A stretch of DNA of 15,811 nucleotides from an uncultured Bacilli bacterium (lineage in GTDB: Bacteria; Bacillota_I; Bacilli_A; RF39; UBA660). How positions within the stretch are numbered: position 1 is the stretch's first letter; the number at the start of each line of letters is the position of its first letter. Positions 1 through 8,487 of this stretch are shown piece by piece. The translations under genes and the position numbers were made by a program. The notes below the pieces were generated by a model. That model did not search any database. It was not told where the DNA came from and worked only from the letters and a program-made list of their open reading frames with translations. The DNA lies in NCBI GenBank assembly GCA_947598455.1, contig CANQFI010000029.1, positions 1 through 15,811 on the forward strand. Direction: 5' to 3'.

Positions 1-102
1 CCATTTTATAGTAAAACAAATATAATAATTTAGCAATTATTTAACGAAAAAAAGATAGTTTATTCATAAACTTGTCGATAAAAAGTAAATGTAAAAAAGA
101 AT

Positions 103-870
103 TTAATTAAATCCTAGTTGAGTCCTATACTTAATTGGGGTTTTATATTTTAAAACATAACTTGATCTTAAGTAATTATGATCATTACATTTATGTTATC
201 TTCAACATTTTCATAATTATCTTAATTAAAATCTATATACATTTCCTTTTTTTACCAACCATTTTTTGATTCAATTATCAGATTTTCTATTGGTATTAAT
301 ATTCTTGGCATTGACCTTTTTATAGCATAATCTTTATGTACTTGTGAAAGTACAATTGATGAGTATATGATTTCTTGAGCGCTATGCATAATCTCTTCTT
401 GAAATTAATATTCTCTTTCTAATTTAGTTTTTAACAAATCCTCTAGAGCTAATTTATGATTTAGAGGATTTGCACAATGAAGAAAAGATTTAACATTTAA
501 ATCAATAATTACACCATTAAAAACATCTACATAATATGTACAATCATATCTTTGATGTTTTGTTGTGTCTATTACAACTTTTTCTAATGATCTTAAAGTA
601 TTTCAATTTCCACTTATTAAATTTGAATATTTTATAGATTCTTTCCCATTTTGTTTATAAATAAAATAGTGTTTTGCTTTTTATTTTTAATATTTCACAT
701 ATTTGTTATATTTTTTTATCCAATTTGTAATCATTCTGTTACTAATTCCAATTCCTTTAACCACTCGTGAAGAACTTTTTTTCAAATTTTAATATTAGTT
801 TTATAATTTTATATTTTTCTTATTTAGTCCAGTATTTATTTTTACAACCTTTTGGTCTACCTTTTTTCAT
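103..870 (-). pseudogene. IS3-family transposase pseudogene (orfA plus orfB remnants)
   Basis: On the minus strand an ATG at 870, preceded by AAGGAGT, opens MKKGRPKGCKNKYWTK and is then interrupted by stops. This matches the N-terminal helix-turn-helix OrfA segment (later ISNRMITNWIKKY). Further on are the retroviral-integrase-core fragments VIDTTKH, YYVDVFNGVIIDLNVKS, IMHSAQEIIYSS, SMPRILIPIENLIIESKNGW, then after a stop KKEMYIDFN, and in a shifted frame KTPIKYRTQLGFN followed by TAA at 103-105. In active IS3 enzymes the second catalytic Asp sits in HSDQG; here it reads HSAQE, so the Asp is lost. With at least six in-frame stops or shifts and deletions the gene cannot make a working transposase. 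Confidence 0.85.
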
Positions 871-903
871 ATAACTCCTTCTTATTAAAATTATAACAAA
901 ATA

Positions 904-940
904 AAAAGTAGAGCACTTTTCTTTTTAAGTATCTACTTTT
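904..940 (-). terminator. Inverted repeat; possible terminator of the surface-protein gene and/or IS end
   Basis: AAAAGTAGA (904-912) and TCTACTTTT (932-940) form a perfect 9-bp inverted repeat, with an additional ACTT/AAGT pairing inside (915-918 with 927-930). Read on the minus strand, the 3' arm runs into TATTTTG, so it can serve as an intrinsic terminator about 50 nt after the stop of the surface-protein gene. It also overlaps the candidate outer end of the IS3 remnant, so it may have arrived with the element. The stem is AT-rich, so terminator strength is uncertain. Confidence 0.45.
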
Positions 941-987
941 AACTTACAACTTCTTTAGTAACAATCTTTTTCATGTATTAAATAACA

Positions 988-3900
988 TTAATACTCTAAT
1001 CTCTTTTTATTAAAATATATTAATGATAAAAATGAAATAAAGATAACAAACACTACTCCTATAGACATAAATGTACTAGTATTAGGATTTACAACAATAT
1101 CTTGTTTATCTTCGACAATTTTATTTCTAGAATTTACATATGTAACTTTCGAAACACCAGTAGAAGGAACCATTCCAATATTTCCTGTTGCTTTTGTTAC
1201 ATAACCATCCTGGTTTTCTTCTTTTTCATTAATTGTATAAATGATACCTGATGGTAATTCTGTTGCATTTTTACTTTCACCATCTTTTAAAGTAAATATT
1301 GCTTCACCATTAACAAAATCCATATCACCATATTTACCATTTACAGTCTTATCATCTAACAATACTTCAAATTCGAAATTTCTATCTTTTTCTCCATCAT
1401 TACCAGTAACCATTTTATTAACAGATATTTCTCCTTTAAATCCTTCCTTCCAATTCATTGCTGTCCAAGTAGTAGTTGAACCAGGCTCACCACTCAAATA
1501 ATCATCAGGATTACCAACTATCGTATTTCCATCTTCATTATTATTCCATTGTGGAGCCTTCCAACCACCTTGCATTTGTTTTGAAGTATACAATTCTTCA
1601 ATTACATAATGATAACCTGCCGGTATTCCATAAAATAATATTTCCTGTTTTGGACTTAATGTAAACGTTATTTTACCATTTACACTTGTATATGTACTTG
1701 TTTTAGATTCATCTTCTGTTGTACCATTTTCTACATCACCAAATCCTCTACCTAATTTGTAATCTACTGTTCCAACATATGGATTTCCTTTTGTATCTGT
1801 TAAAGTCAAGGTAAAATAGAATAACTCATTTGCATCATATGCAAGTCCTTCTGTAACATCTTTCTTAACTATTAATGATACAAGTCCTGTATTTCGAGCT
1901 ATCTGTTCATTAGATACTTTACGTTGTTTTTGTGTTTCTGTAGTAGGATCAAAATATGTCCCCTTCTCCCCTACATCAAACCATTCAACTTTCCAATTTT
2001 CATCAGGTAAGTTTTCTTCTACATAATATATTACATCATTACAATTATAAGTCCAGCAATAATTTTTCTTGTACCCAGTTTCAACTTCTTTTTCGCCCCA
2101 ATTCCTATAATACCACGAGTCTTCTAAACCACTACAACCTTCACTATTATAATCATTTTTCAAACATTTATCACTTGGTGTAAAGATAATTACTTCATCT
2201 TTTGCTAATTTAAAGTTTATAAGACGTCCTTGTTTGCCATAATATTCAGAATTAGAATTTTGTACTTTACCAACTTGAGCTTGTGCTAATAATATTGAAC
2301 CTTTTTTACTTTTTGGATTTAATTCATCAGTACTATCTGTACCATTAACAACTTCACCATAAACTATATTACCATTAGTATTAATAATTTCATAATCTAC
2401 ATAAGGAACAAACATTCTACCTAAATCTATATCTAAATAAATATTAAAATCAAATAACATTCCTTCTTCAATTTCAACACCTTCAGTAACTTCTTTAGAT
2501 ATTATTATTGGATCACTACCTGTAACACGACCATTTGTACCAATAGCAGCACCTCCACCGGCAGCTGAAGTTTCATTATACATAATAAATACTGTTGCAT
2601 CTGCTAAAGCTAATTGTTTATCACCATTAGATGGCGCAGCATTTAATTCTGTATTAACATTTGCAATTTTTTCCGTTATTTCTGCAGTATTATCATCTTC
2701 GGAACCTTCTTCATTAATATTATTATAGAAAACCGAATCTGGTGCTTTACCTTCCCAATTAAAGTTTCCACCACCAATCATTGAATCAGATAAAACTAAT
2801 TTAGCTCCTTCTCTAGTAGCTACAGAAACATCTGCTTCTGAACTACTTGAAATTTCATTATCAAATATTGCAAAATTTGCAAGTGATAAATTAATATCGG
2901 ATGTTGGACAACCAGCTATTGCAACTCCATACTTATCGACCGCAACAGGTTTAATTGCTTCTTCACCTGTATCATTAACTTTATTATCAGAAATAACAGT
3001 TTTTCCTAAAATTAAATTTCCATCTTCTTCAACCATAATACCGCCAGCACCAAAGTTAGATTTATATGTTGTTGGTGTTGCATCACACTTATTATGAGTT
3101 ATATATCCAGCATCTATTTGAATTGTTCCTTCATCCCAAACAAACATTCCACCACCTTGATGATGAGCTAGATTATATTCAAATTTACCACTTTTCATAT
3201 TAAATTGTGATCCCTTAGCGCTTACATAAACTCCACCACCATAATCGGCTTCACTATAAGATACTGTACTATCATCAAAATTAATTACTGCTCCAGAGAA
3301 AGCTGCAAGTGATCCACCCCAAGACATATAATCTTGTTTATGATTTATTGCAGTATTATTTGAAAATTTTGTCTTACTAATGTTTACAATACCACCATTA
3401 GATGCAATTGAACCTCCAGTTATTGTTTCTGCAGTTCCCTCAACTGTATTGTTTATAAATTCAGAATTAGTTATATTAACTGTACCATTATTTAAATTGT
3501 AAATTGCCCCACCATTCATATTAAAATTTAATGTGTTTTCATTTTGTAATGCTTTATTATTAGTAACATTAGCGTTTGAAATGTTTAATGTACCACCCTC
3601 ATTAACTATTGCTCCACCATATAAAGTTGCAGTGTTATCAATAATATTTCCTCCAGTTATCTCGATAGTTCCATAGTAGCTATATATTGCGCCACCTTCG
3701 CCACCCATAATAGCACTATTGTTTTTTAATGTTCCATCCTCCATATAAAAACTTGAACCTTTATCAAGATAAATTGCTGCTCCATATGATCTATAATCAT
3801 AACGAGTTATTACATTATCAGCAATTTCACCACCATACATTTTCAAAGTAGAATCACCAACTAAGCTAACTCCACTTCCATAATAAGATGAACCATTATG

Positions 3901-4449
3901 ATAATAGTAATAATTATTTCTAACAATTGCATTTTCTCCTATAAATACTTTACCAGAATTTAATCCTAATATACAACCATTAGCTTGTATATTTTTATTT
4001 TTACCACCATCAAGAATAATATTTTCTAAAACAAGTGATCCTTTATTTACCACTATCATATTTTCTAAATATGAATCACCACGTGTTATAGTATATTGAT
4101 TATCACCTTCAGAAACTAATTTTGTTGGAACAGTAACTTGAAGTTCTTCTGTTACATCAATATTTGAAGATAAATAAATTGTACCTCCAGTTATTAAAGC
4201 TTCTTTTAATTTTTCTAATGAATCTATCCCATATATTCCATCTTCAGAAGTAATACCTGCTTCCTTTATAATTGCTTCACTTTTTTCAGCTTTCATTATT
4301 TCTGCTAAATGTTTTTCATTATAACTAGCAAATTGTGTTTTTGCTAATTTAAACATTGAAAAAGAAAAAAGTGAAATTAAACAAATAACAAAGATAGGTA
4401 CTAATAATCTGTTAGTTCTATTTCTTTTTTTAGTTTTCTTATTTTTCAT
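988..4449 (-). CDS. Sortase-anchored beta-helix surface protein with pilin-like stalk domains
   Basis: The 1153-residue product is a predicted cell-wall-anchored adhesin-like protein. A basic N-terminus (KNKKTKKRNR) precedes a membrane/signal segment (about 14-36). Residues about 135-560 carry repeated GGAIY / GGxI.N.G / NNTA turns typical of right-handed parallel beta-helix (pectin-lyase-like) proteins. Three stalk domains follow, each opening with a Lys-containing strand: about 648-815 (SKEVTEG), 857-1000 (VKKDVTEG) and 1006-1107 (VNKMVTGN). They resemble Cna-B/pilin isopeptide domains; in the third, K1012, E1075 and N1106 are candidate bond residues. The C-terminus has NPNTS (1121-1125), a hydrophobic segment and NKKRLEY, a sorting signal of the NPxTx type. 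I chose the ATG at 4449 because AGAGGT lies 7 nt upstream and a good promoter overlaps the region that an upstream TTG start (4563) would have to translate. The ligand is unknown and no sortase gene is in the window. Confidence 0.85.
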   Translation of the reverse strand: MKNKKTKKRNRTNRLLVPIFVICLISLFSFSMFKLAKTQFASYNEKHLAEIMKAEKSEAIIKEAGITSEDGIYGIDSLEKLKEALITGGTIYLSSNIDVTEELQVTVPTKLVSEGDNQYTITRGDSYLENMIVVNKGSLVLENIILDGGKNKNIQANGCILGLNSGKVFIGENAIVRNNYYYYHNGSSYYGSGVSLVGDSTLKMYGGEIADNVITRYDYRSYGAAIYLDKGSSFYMEDGTLKNNSAIMGGEGGAIYSYYGTIEITGGNIIDNTATLYGGAIVNEGGTLNISNANVTNNKALQNENTLNFNMNGGAIYNLNNGTVNITNSEFINNTVEGTAETITGGSIASNGGIVNISKTKFSNNTAINHKQDYMSWGGSLAAFSGAVINFDDSTVSYSEADYGGGVYVSAKGSQFNMKSGKFEYNLAHHQGGGMFVWDEGTIQIDAGYITHNKCDATPTTYKSNFGAGGIMVEEDGNLILGKTVISDNKVNDTGEEAIKPVAVDKYGVAIAGCPTSDINLSLANFAIFDNEISSSSEADVSVATREGAKLVLSDSMIGGGNFNWEGKAPDSVFYNNINEEGSEDDNTAEITEKIANVNTELNAAPSNGDKQLALADATVFIMYNETSAAGGGAAIGTNGRVTGSDPIIISKEVTEGVEIEEGMLFDFNIYLDIDLGRMFVPYVDYEIINTNGNIVYGEVVNGTDSTDELNPKSKKGSILLAQAQVGKVQNSNSEYYGKQGRLINFKLAKDEVIIFTPSDKCLKNDYNSEGCSGLEDSWYYRNWGEKEVETGYKKNYCWTYNCNDVIYYVEENLPDENWKVEWFDVGEKGTYFDPTTETQKQRKVSNEQIARNTGLVSLIVKKDVTEGLAYDANELFYFTLTLTDTKGNPYVGTVDYKLGRGFGDVENGTTEDESKTSTYTSVNGKITFTLSPKQEILFYGIPAGYHYVIEELYTSKQMQGGWKAPQWNNNEDGNTIVGNPDDYLSGEPGSTTTWTAMNWKEGFKGEISVNKMVTGNDGEKDRNFEFEVLLDDKTVNGKYGDMDFVNGEAIFTLKDGESKNATELPSGIIYTINEKEENQDGYVTKATGNIGMVPSTGVSKVTYVNSRNKIVEDKQDIVVNPNTSTFMSIGVVFVIFISFLSLIYFNKKRLEY

Positions 4450-4476
4450 TAAAAATACCTCTATTCTATTACTAAT

Positions 4477-4506
4477 AGTATACCCCCCCCGGTTAATATT
4501 TGTCAA
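4477..4506 (-). promoter_or_regulatory. Sigma-A-type promoter with G8 tract in the -35/-10 spacer (candidate phase-variable)
   Basis: On the minus strand TTGACA (4501-4506) is a perfect -35 and TATACT (4477-4482) a good -10, separated by 18 nt. The half of the spacer touching the -10 box is an uninterrupted run of eight G (4483-4490). Predicted transcription starts near 4470, followed by AGAGGT (4457-4462) and ATG at 4449, giving a leader of about 20 nt. A G8 run is conspicuous in such AT-rich DNA. Loss of one G would give the 17-nt optimum; gains would give 19 nt or more. This is the layout of slipped-strand phase-variable promoters such as Neisseria porA. Promoter elements are seen directly; switching is inferred. 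Confidence 0.8.
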
Positions 4507-4561
4507 CCTGTTAATAAACTTTGCAAATTGCACAATGATTATTTTTATTAATTTATCCCAC

Positions 4562-4587
4562 AAAAAAAATGGTTACTCACCATCTTT
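4562..4587 (-). terminator. Intrinsic terminator of the rimP-rbfA operon
   Basis: Reading the minus strand, AAAGATGGT GAGTA ACCATTTTT forms a stem of nine pairs (one G-U) around a 5-nt loop and is followed directly by a T run (4562-4569). The rbfA stop codon TAA (4573-4575) lies at the loop/3' arm. It separates the housekeeping operon from the surface-protein promoter just downstream. Confidence 0.7.
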
Positions 4588-4926
4588 TTCATGTATCTTA
4601 TCAATTAATCTTTCTATTTTATTACCATAAGCAACAGAATTATCATAGATAAATCTTAACTCTGGTGTATGTCTAATCTCAATTCGATTAGCTATCTTTG
4701 TTCTTAAATAACTAGCTGTTTCATCATTTAATTCTTTTTCTAATTTTTTATGATCTATTTCTAACAATGAGGTAAAATAAACTTTTGCTAAACCTAAATC
4801 ATTAGTTACAACAACACCTGTAATATTTATATTTTTAAGAATTGAATCATGAGCTTCTAAAGCACATATATTACTTAATTCTTGAGCTATTTGTGAACCA
4901 ATTTTTTTTAACTTAATTTGATTCAT
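4573..4926 (-). CDS. rbfA: Ribosome-binding factor A
   Basis: The 117-residue protein matches RbfA, a KH-fold factor that binds the 30S subunit near helix 1 of 16S rRNA and helps late small-subunit maturation and cold adaptation. Visible family features are the N-terminal helix with SQIAQELSNI (about 12-21), the strand ITGVVVTNDLGLAKVYFTSL (35-54) and the C-terminal PELRFIYDNSVAYGNKIERLI (88-108), whose Ser-x-x-x-Gly turn is typical. Length is normal for the family. Its ATG overlaps the infB stop in an ATGA (4923-4926), so it is probably translationally coupled to infB. Last gene of the operon; a terminator overlaps its stop codon. ylxP, which lies before rbfA in Bacillus, is absent. Confidence 0.95.
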   Translation of the reverse strand: MNQIKLKKIGSQIAQELSNICALEAHDSILKNINITGVVVTNDLGLAKVYFTSLLEIDHKKLEKELNDETASYLRTKIANRIEIRHTPELRFIYDNSVAYGNKIERLIDKIHEKDGE

Positions 4927-7037
4927 CTTTTAACCTCGACTATTTCATATATTTCCAAAGTATCTCCTACTTTAATATCAGAATAGTTATCCAAAGTAAT
5001 ACCACATTCAAAACCTTTTTTAACTTCTTTAACTTGATCTTTTTCTCTTTGAAGTGTTGCAATTTTTGTTTCAACAACAACTATTCCATCACGAATAAGT
5101 CTAGCATTAGCTCCACTCTTAACATCTCCAGAAACTACATAAGAACCAGCTATATTTCCAACTTTAGAAAATTTAAAAATTTTTCTAATTTCAACTTCAC
5201 CAATAATTTTTTCTTCGAATTCAGGATCAAGCATACCTTTCATTGCAGATTCCATTTCTTCTACTAATTTATAAATTATGGTATAAAGTCTAATATCAAC
5301 ACCATATTCTTTAGCCATTTCTTTTGTACTATTAGAAGGACTAACACAGAATCCTAAAATAATTGCATTAGAAGCTTGGGCTAAAACAACATCACTTTCC
5401 GTAATTGTTCCAATACCACTTCTAATAACTTTAACTTTAACACCATCAACATCAATTTTTTCTAAAGCATTACGAACCGCTTCCTCAGAACCTCTAACAT
5501 CTGTTTTTAAAACAACATTAATTTCTTTAGTACTAGAATCAATTGATGCAAATAAATTATCTAAAGATAAAGCTTGTTTTTGAAATTTTTGATCACGCAT
5601 TTGAATGCTACGTTTTTCAGCAACATTTTTAGCTTGACTTTCTGTTTCAAAAGCCATGAATTTATCTCCCGCTGATGGATTAGCTGATAAACCTGTAATT
5701 TCTACTGGTTTTGCTGGACCAGCTTCGACAATAGAATTGCCTAAATCATCCTTCATTGTTCTTACTTTACCATAAGTTGTTCCAACAACAATAGGATCTC
5801 CTAAACGAAGTGTTCCATTTTGAATTAATAATGATGCTACTCCACCAATATTTTTATCCATTTTTGATTCAATAACAGTACCTAACGCATAACGATTTGG
5901 ATTAGCTTTTAATTCTTGCATTTCGGCAATTGCTAAAATTGTTTCTAAAAGTAAATCTATACCTTGACCTGATTTAGCTGAAATATCAACAAATGGTATA
6001 TTTCCACCCCATTCTTCTGGAGTTATATTATGTTCTGCCATTTCCGTTCTAATACGATCTGGTTTAGCATCAGGCTTATCAATTTTATTTACTGCCACTA
6101 CAATAGGTACATTAGCCGCTAACGCATGATCTATAGCTTCTTCTGTTTGAGGCATTACTCCATCATCAGCTGCTACTATAATAATAACGATATCAGTAAT
6201 ACTAGCTCCACGAGCTCTCATTTCTGTAAACGCTGCATGTCCTGGAGTATCAATAAATGTTATCTTATGTCCCTCATGTTCTACTTGATAAGCACCTATT
6301 GCTTGTGTAATTCCTCCATATTCTGAATCAACAATTTTACTTTTTCTTATTGTATCAAGTAAAGTTGTTTTACCATGATCAACATGTCCCATAATTGTTA
6401 CTACTGGAGGTCTTGTAACTAAGTCTACCTCTCTATCATTAGCTTCGAATTCTTCAAAATTAGATACATCTTGCGTTTCTTCTTTCTTTAAAGTCTTATT
6501 ATAATCTAGAACTAAAACACTCGCAGTTTCATAATCAATTGGATTATTTAAACTTAACATTAAACCAAGTCCCATAATCTTTTTAATTAAATCAGTTCCA
6601 TTAACTTTTAAAGCATTAGCTAAATCACTAACTGACATATTTTCTTTATATAAAATCACATTATCTTCATTAGCATTACTCATCAACTTTTCTTTATGTT
6701 TATACATTTCTTTTCTTTTTGACATATATTCATCTTTTGAACTTTGAAGCTGACTTTTCTTTTTTAATTTCTGCTTCTTATTAGTTGTTCCAAAATTTCT
6801 ATCTAAATTATTAGATTCAACTAAATCTTCTACTACTTCATCAATAGCATCTTCTTCCTCATAATCAGTTTCACTATCTGTACTAATTAAATTTATTGTA
6901 TTATCAAGAATAATAATGTCATCTTCTGATAATTCATCATCACCATTTTTAACATTAATTCCTAACTCACTACATTTCTTTAATATTTCTGCTACTGAAT
7001 GATTAGTATCATTTGCATACTCTTTAACACTCATCAT
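4923..7037 (-). CDS. infB: Translation initiation factor IF-2
   Basis: The 704-residue GTPase IF-2 places fMet-tRNA on the 30S subunit and promotes subunit joining. Two IF2_N-type modules are seen: residues 3-45 ([20 protein letters not shown]) and about 130-180 ([18 protein letters not shown]), joined by a charged linker. The GTPase core has G1 GHVDHGKT (217-224), G2 GGITQ (241-245), G3 DTPGH (263-267), G4 NKID (317-320) and G5 SAK (353-355). The remainder fits domains II, III and IV, ending [15 protein letters not shown]. Length is close to that of Bacillus IF-2. The start is Met-Met after GAGGTGAG; either Met is possible, the second giving the more usual spacing. It stops with TGA, which helps show the standard genetic code. 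It directly follows rnpM/ylxR; ylxQ is absent. Confidence 0.97.
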   Translation of the reverse strand: MMSVKEYANDTNHSVAEILKKCSELGINVKNGDDELSEDDIIILDNTINLISTDSETDYEEEDAIDEVVEDLVESNNLDRNFGTTNKKQKLKKKSQLQSSKDEYMSKRKEMYKHKEKLMSNANEDNVILYKENMSVSDLANALKVNGTDLIKKIMGLGLMLSLNNPIDYETASVLVLDYNKTLKKEETQDVSNFEEFEANDREVDLVTRPPVVTIMGHVDHGKTTLLDTIRKSKIVDSEYGGITQAIGAYQVEHEGHKITFIDTPGHAAFTEMRARGASITDIVIIIVAADDGVMPQTEEAIDHALAANVPIVVAVNKIDKPDAKPDRIRTEMAEHNITPEEWGGNIPFVDISAKSGQGIDLLLETILAIAEMQELKANPNRYALGTVIESKMDKNIGGVASLLIQNGTLRLGDPIVVGTTYGKVRTMKDDLGNSIVEAGPAKPVEITGLSANPSAGDKFMAFETESQAKNVAEKRSIQMRDQKFQKQALSLDNLFASIDSSTKEINVVLKTDVRGSEEAVRNALEKIDVDGVKVKVIRSGIGTITESDVVLAQASNAIILGFCVSPSNSTKEMAKEYGVDIRLYTIIYKLVEEMESAMKGMLDPEFEEKIIGEVEIRKIFKFSKVGNIAGSYVVSGDVKSGANARLIRDGIVVVETKIATLQREKDQVKEVKKGFECGITLDNYSDIKVGDTLEIYEIVEVKR

Positions 7038-7059
7038 AACAACTCACCTCTATCTTTCT

Positions 7060-7317
7060 TTATTTTTTTACAATATTTAACATTGCCTCATATACTTCTT
7101 CTGAAATAGGTACCTCTAATATACGTTCCAACACTTTTGTATCACGAGCTTTTTTAATTACATCTTCATCTTTCTTTAAATAAGCTCCTCTTCCATTAGC
7201 TTTTCCTGTAATATCTACACTTACATTTCCTTCTTTATCACGAACAACTCTTATTAAATCCTTTTTTAAAGTTTTTTCTTTTGTGATAACACATGTTCTT
7301 TCTGGTAATTTTTTCAT
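7060..7317 (-). CDS. rnpM: YlxR/RnpM family RNA-binding protein
   Basis: The 85-residue basic protein belongs to the YlxR (DUF448) family, recently described as RnpM, a modulator that binds RNase P RNA in Bacillus. The signature is visible: R7-T-C9 with a following K, then LIRVVRD (21-27), VDITGKANGRGAYL (34-47) containing the conserved GRGAYL, and a C-terminal helix. The common CIxxR segment reads CVITKEK here. It sits between nusA and infB, the position conserved across Firmicutes, which supports the assignment. GAGG lies 8 nt before the ATG. The gap to nusA is 17 nt and to infB 22 nt, so co-transcription is expected. Confidence 0.92.
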   Translation of the reverse strand: MKKLPERTCVITKEKTLKKDLIRVVRDKEGNVSVDITGKANGRGAYLKKDEDVIKKARDTKVLERILEVPISEEVYEAMLNIVKK

Positions 7318-7334
7318 GAGTTCAACCTCATTTC

Positions 7335-8486
7335 TTAATTATTTCCTTCTTCATTAACTTGATTTAATGTTTTTACTTCAATTTTATATTTTGTTAACTT
7401 AGAAGCTAATTTAATATTTGTTCCTTTTTTACCTATTGCTAAAGATAAATTTTCATCATTTACAATAGCTAAAGCTTCTTTCTTCATTGGATCAGTAATA
7501 GTTACTATTGCATCTTTAGCAGGACTTAAAGCATTTTTAATATATTCTGTAGGATCATCACTATATAAAACAATATCCACTTTTTCACCATTAAGTTCTT
7601 TTAAAATAGAACCTATTCTTGAACCTCTTTCTCCAATACACGCTCCAATTGCATCTATTTTCTCATTAGTTGATTGAACAGCTACTTTACTTCTAACACC
7701 AGCTTCCCTTGCCACCGCATGTAAAATAATTGTTCCATCAGCTAACTCAGGTATTTCAGATTCAAATAATCTTTTAACAAAACCATAATGTTTTCTTGAA
7801 AGTAATATTAAAGGTCCTTTTGTATTTGATTCAACTTTTGTAACATATACTCTGATATTAGAACCCATTTTTAATTCTTCACCAGGTATCATTTCTAATT
7901 TAGGTAAAATACCTCTTGTTCTACCAAGTTCTACATAATAATTACGGGAATCTTCCATTGCTAAAGTACCAACTAACATTTCATCTTGTTTATCAGCAAA
8001 TTCCGCAATAATCGCTTCTTTTTCTGCTTCTCTTATTTTTTGCATTATAACTTGTTTAGCTGTTCCAGCTGCTACACGTCCAAAGTCTTTTGGTGTAACT
8101 TCTTTTTCGATTGTTTCTCCAACTTCTATATCAGGTACAATTTCACGTGCATCTTCTAAAAGAATTTGCGCATCAATATTGATTTCTGGTGGTACATCTA
8201 CTTCATTACCTTCTTCATCAATAATTGTATCTCCTTCATCAATTTCTGGAACTACTACATAATAAGACATTACTTTTATTTCACCTGTTGTCCTATTAAT
8301 ATTTACTTTAACATTAGTTTTAGAACCAAAATTCTTTTTATAAGCTGTCGCTAAAGCAAGTTCCATTGCATCAAAAACAACATCTTCTGCTATTCCTTTT
8401 TCTGCTACAATTCCTTTAACAGCCTTAATAAATGCTTCTGGATCCATTTGTCCAGTTTCTTCTACTACATCCTTTTTTCTTGCCAT
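7335..8486 (-). CDS. nusA: Transcription termination/antitermination factor NusA
   Basis: The 383-residue NusA binds RNA polymerase and nascent RNA and affects pausing, termination and antitermination. The N-terminal polymerase-binding domain covers about 10-140 (MDPEAFIKAVKGIVAEKG, then ALATAYKKNF). An S1 domain covers about 166-232. KH1 contains EAGVRSKVAV and GACIGERGSRI (261-291), and KH2 contains ENLSLAIGKKGTNIKLASKLT (345-365). It ends soon after KH2, as in Firmicutes, without the acidic repeats of proteobacterial NusA. I chose the ATG at 8486 because AAGGAAGTG lies 6 nt upstream and it begins one base after the rimP stop; an upstream start at 8516 would overlap rimP and lacks better support. 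The NTD carries an acidic insertion (about 82-100). Confidence 0.96.
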   Translation of the reverse strand: MARKKDVVEETGQMDPEAFIKAVKGIVAEKGIAEDVVFDAMELALATAYKKNFGSKTNVKVNINRTTGEIKVMSYYVVVPEIDEGDTIIDEEGNEVDVPPEINIDAQILLEDAREIVPDIEVGETIEKEVTPKDFGRVAAGTAKQVIMQKIREAEKEAIIAEFADKQDEMLVGTLAMEDSRNYYVELGRTRGILPKLEMIPGEELKMGSNIRVYVTKVESNTKGPLILLSRKHYGFVKRLFESEIPELADGTIILHAVAREAGVRSKVAVQSTNEKIDAIGACIGERGSRIGSILKELNGEKVDIVLYSDDPTEYIKNALSPAKDAIVTITDPMKKEALAIVNDENLSLAIGKKGTNIKLASKLTKYKIEVKTLNQVNEEGNN

Positions 8487-8487
8487 T

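Larger units (their letters stand above)
81..940 (-). mobile_element. Degenerate IS3-family insertion sequence remnant
   Basis: The stretch carries a broken IS3-family transposase reading on the minus strand. Candidate ends are AAAAGTAAAT (81-90) and the inverted ATCTACTTTT (931-940), which match at 9 of 10 positions when one is reverse-complemented. The element is about 0.86 kb, shorter than the usual 1.2-1.5 kb of IS3 members, so internal sequence has been lost. I could not find a convincing target-site duplication, so the exact ends are inferred. It lies directly downstream of the large surface protein gene. Family assignment is firm from the transposase fragments; the boundaries are not. 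Confidence 0.55.

Noticed and set aside
1..102. Further coding or RNA gene upstream of the IS remnant
   Set aside because: No open frame, ribosome site or RNA-like structure could be supported in this short AT-rich stretch.
1241..2183. Plus-strand open frames opposite the surface-protein gene (1241-1501, 1476-1664, 1956-2183)
   Set aside because: Low-complexity translations rich in Ser, His, Asn and Leu, no ribosome sites, and antisense to a gene with clear domains; they are shadows.
3000..4200. Possible DNA tandem repeats in the surface-protein gene
   Set aside because: The protein repeats are degenerate GG/NN turns of a beta-helix; the DNA is not repeated closely enough to call a tandem or CRISPR-like array.
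4450..4563. Longer surface-protein start at the TTG at 4563 (38 extra residues)
   Set aside because: It would translate through a strong promoter and its G8 tract; the ATG at 4449 has a ribosome site and gives a proper basic-plus-hydrophobic N-terminus.
4923..4926. Mycoplasma-type genetic code (TGA as Trp)
   Set aside because: infB and the zinc-ribbon gene end at TGA exactly where the next gene starts, and Trp is encoded by TGG throughout.
5034..6326. Plus-strand open frames opposite infB (5034-5267, 6126-6326)
   Set aside because: Antisense to a highly conserved gene, Phe/Asn/Ser-rich with no recognisable motif or ribosome site.
8166..8354. Plus-strand open frame opposite nusA
   Set aside because: Phe/Ile/Tyr-rich shadow of the nusA reading frame with no start signals.
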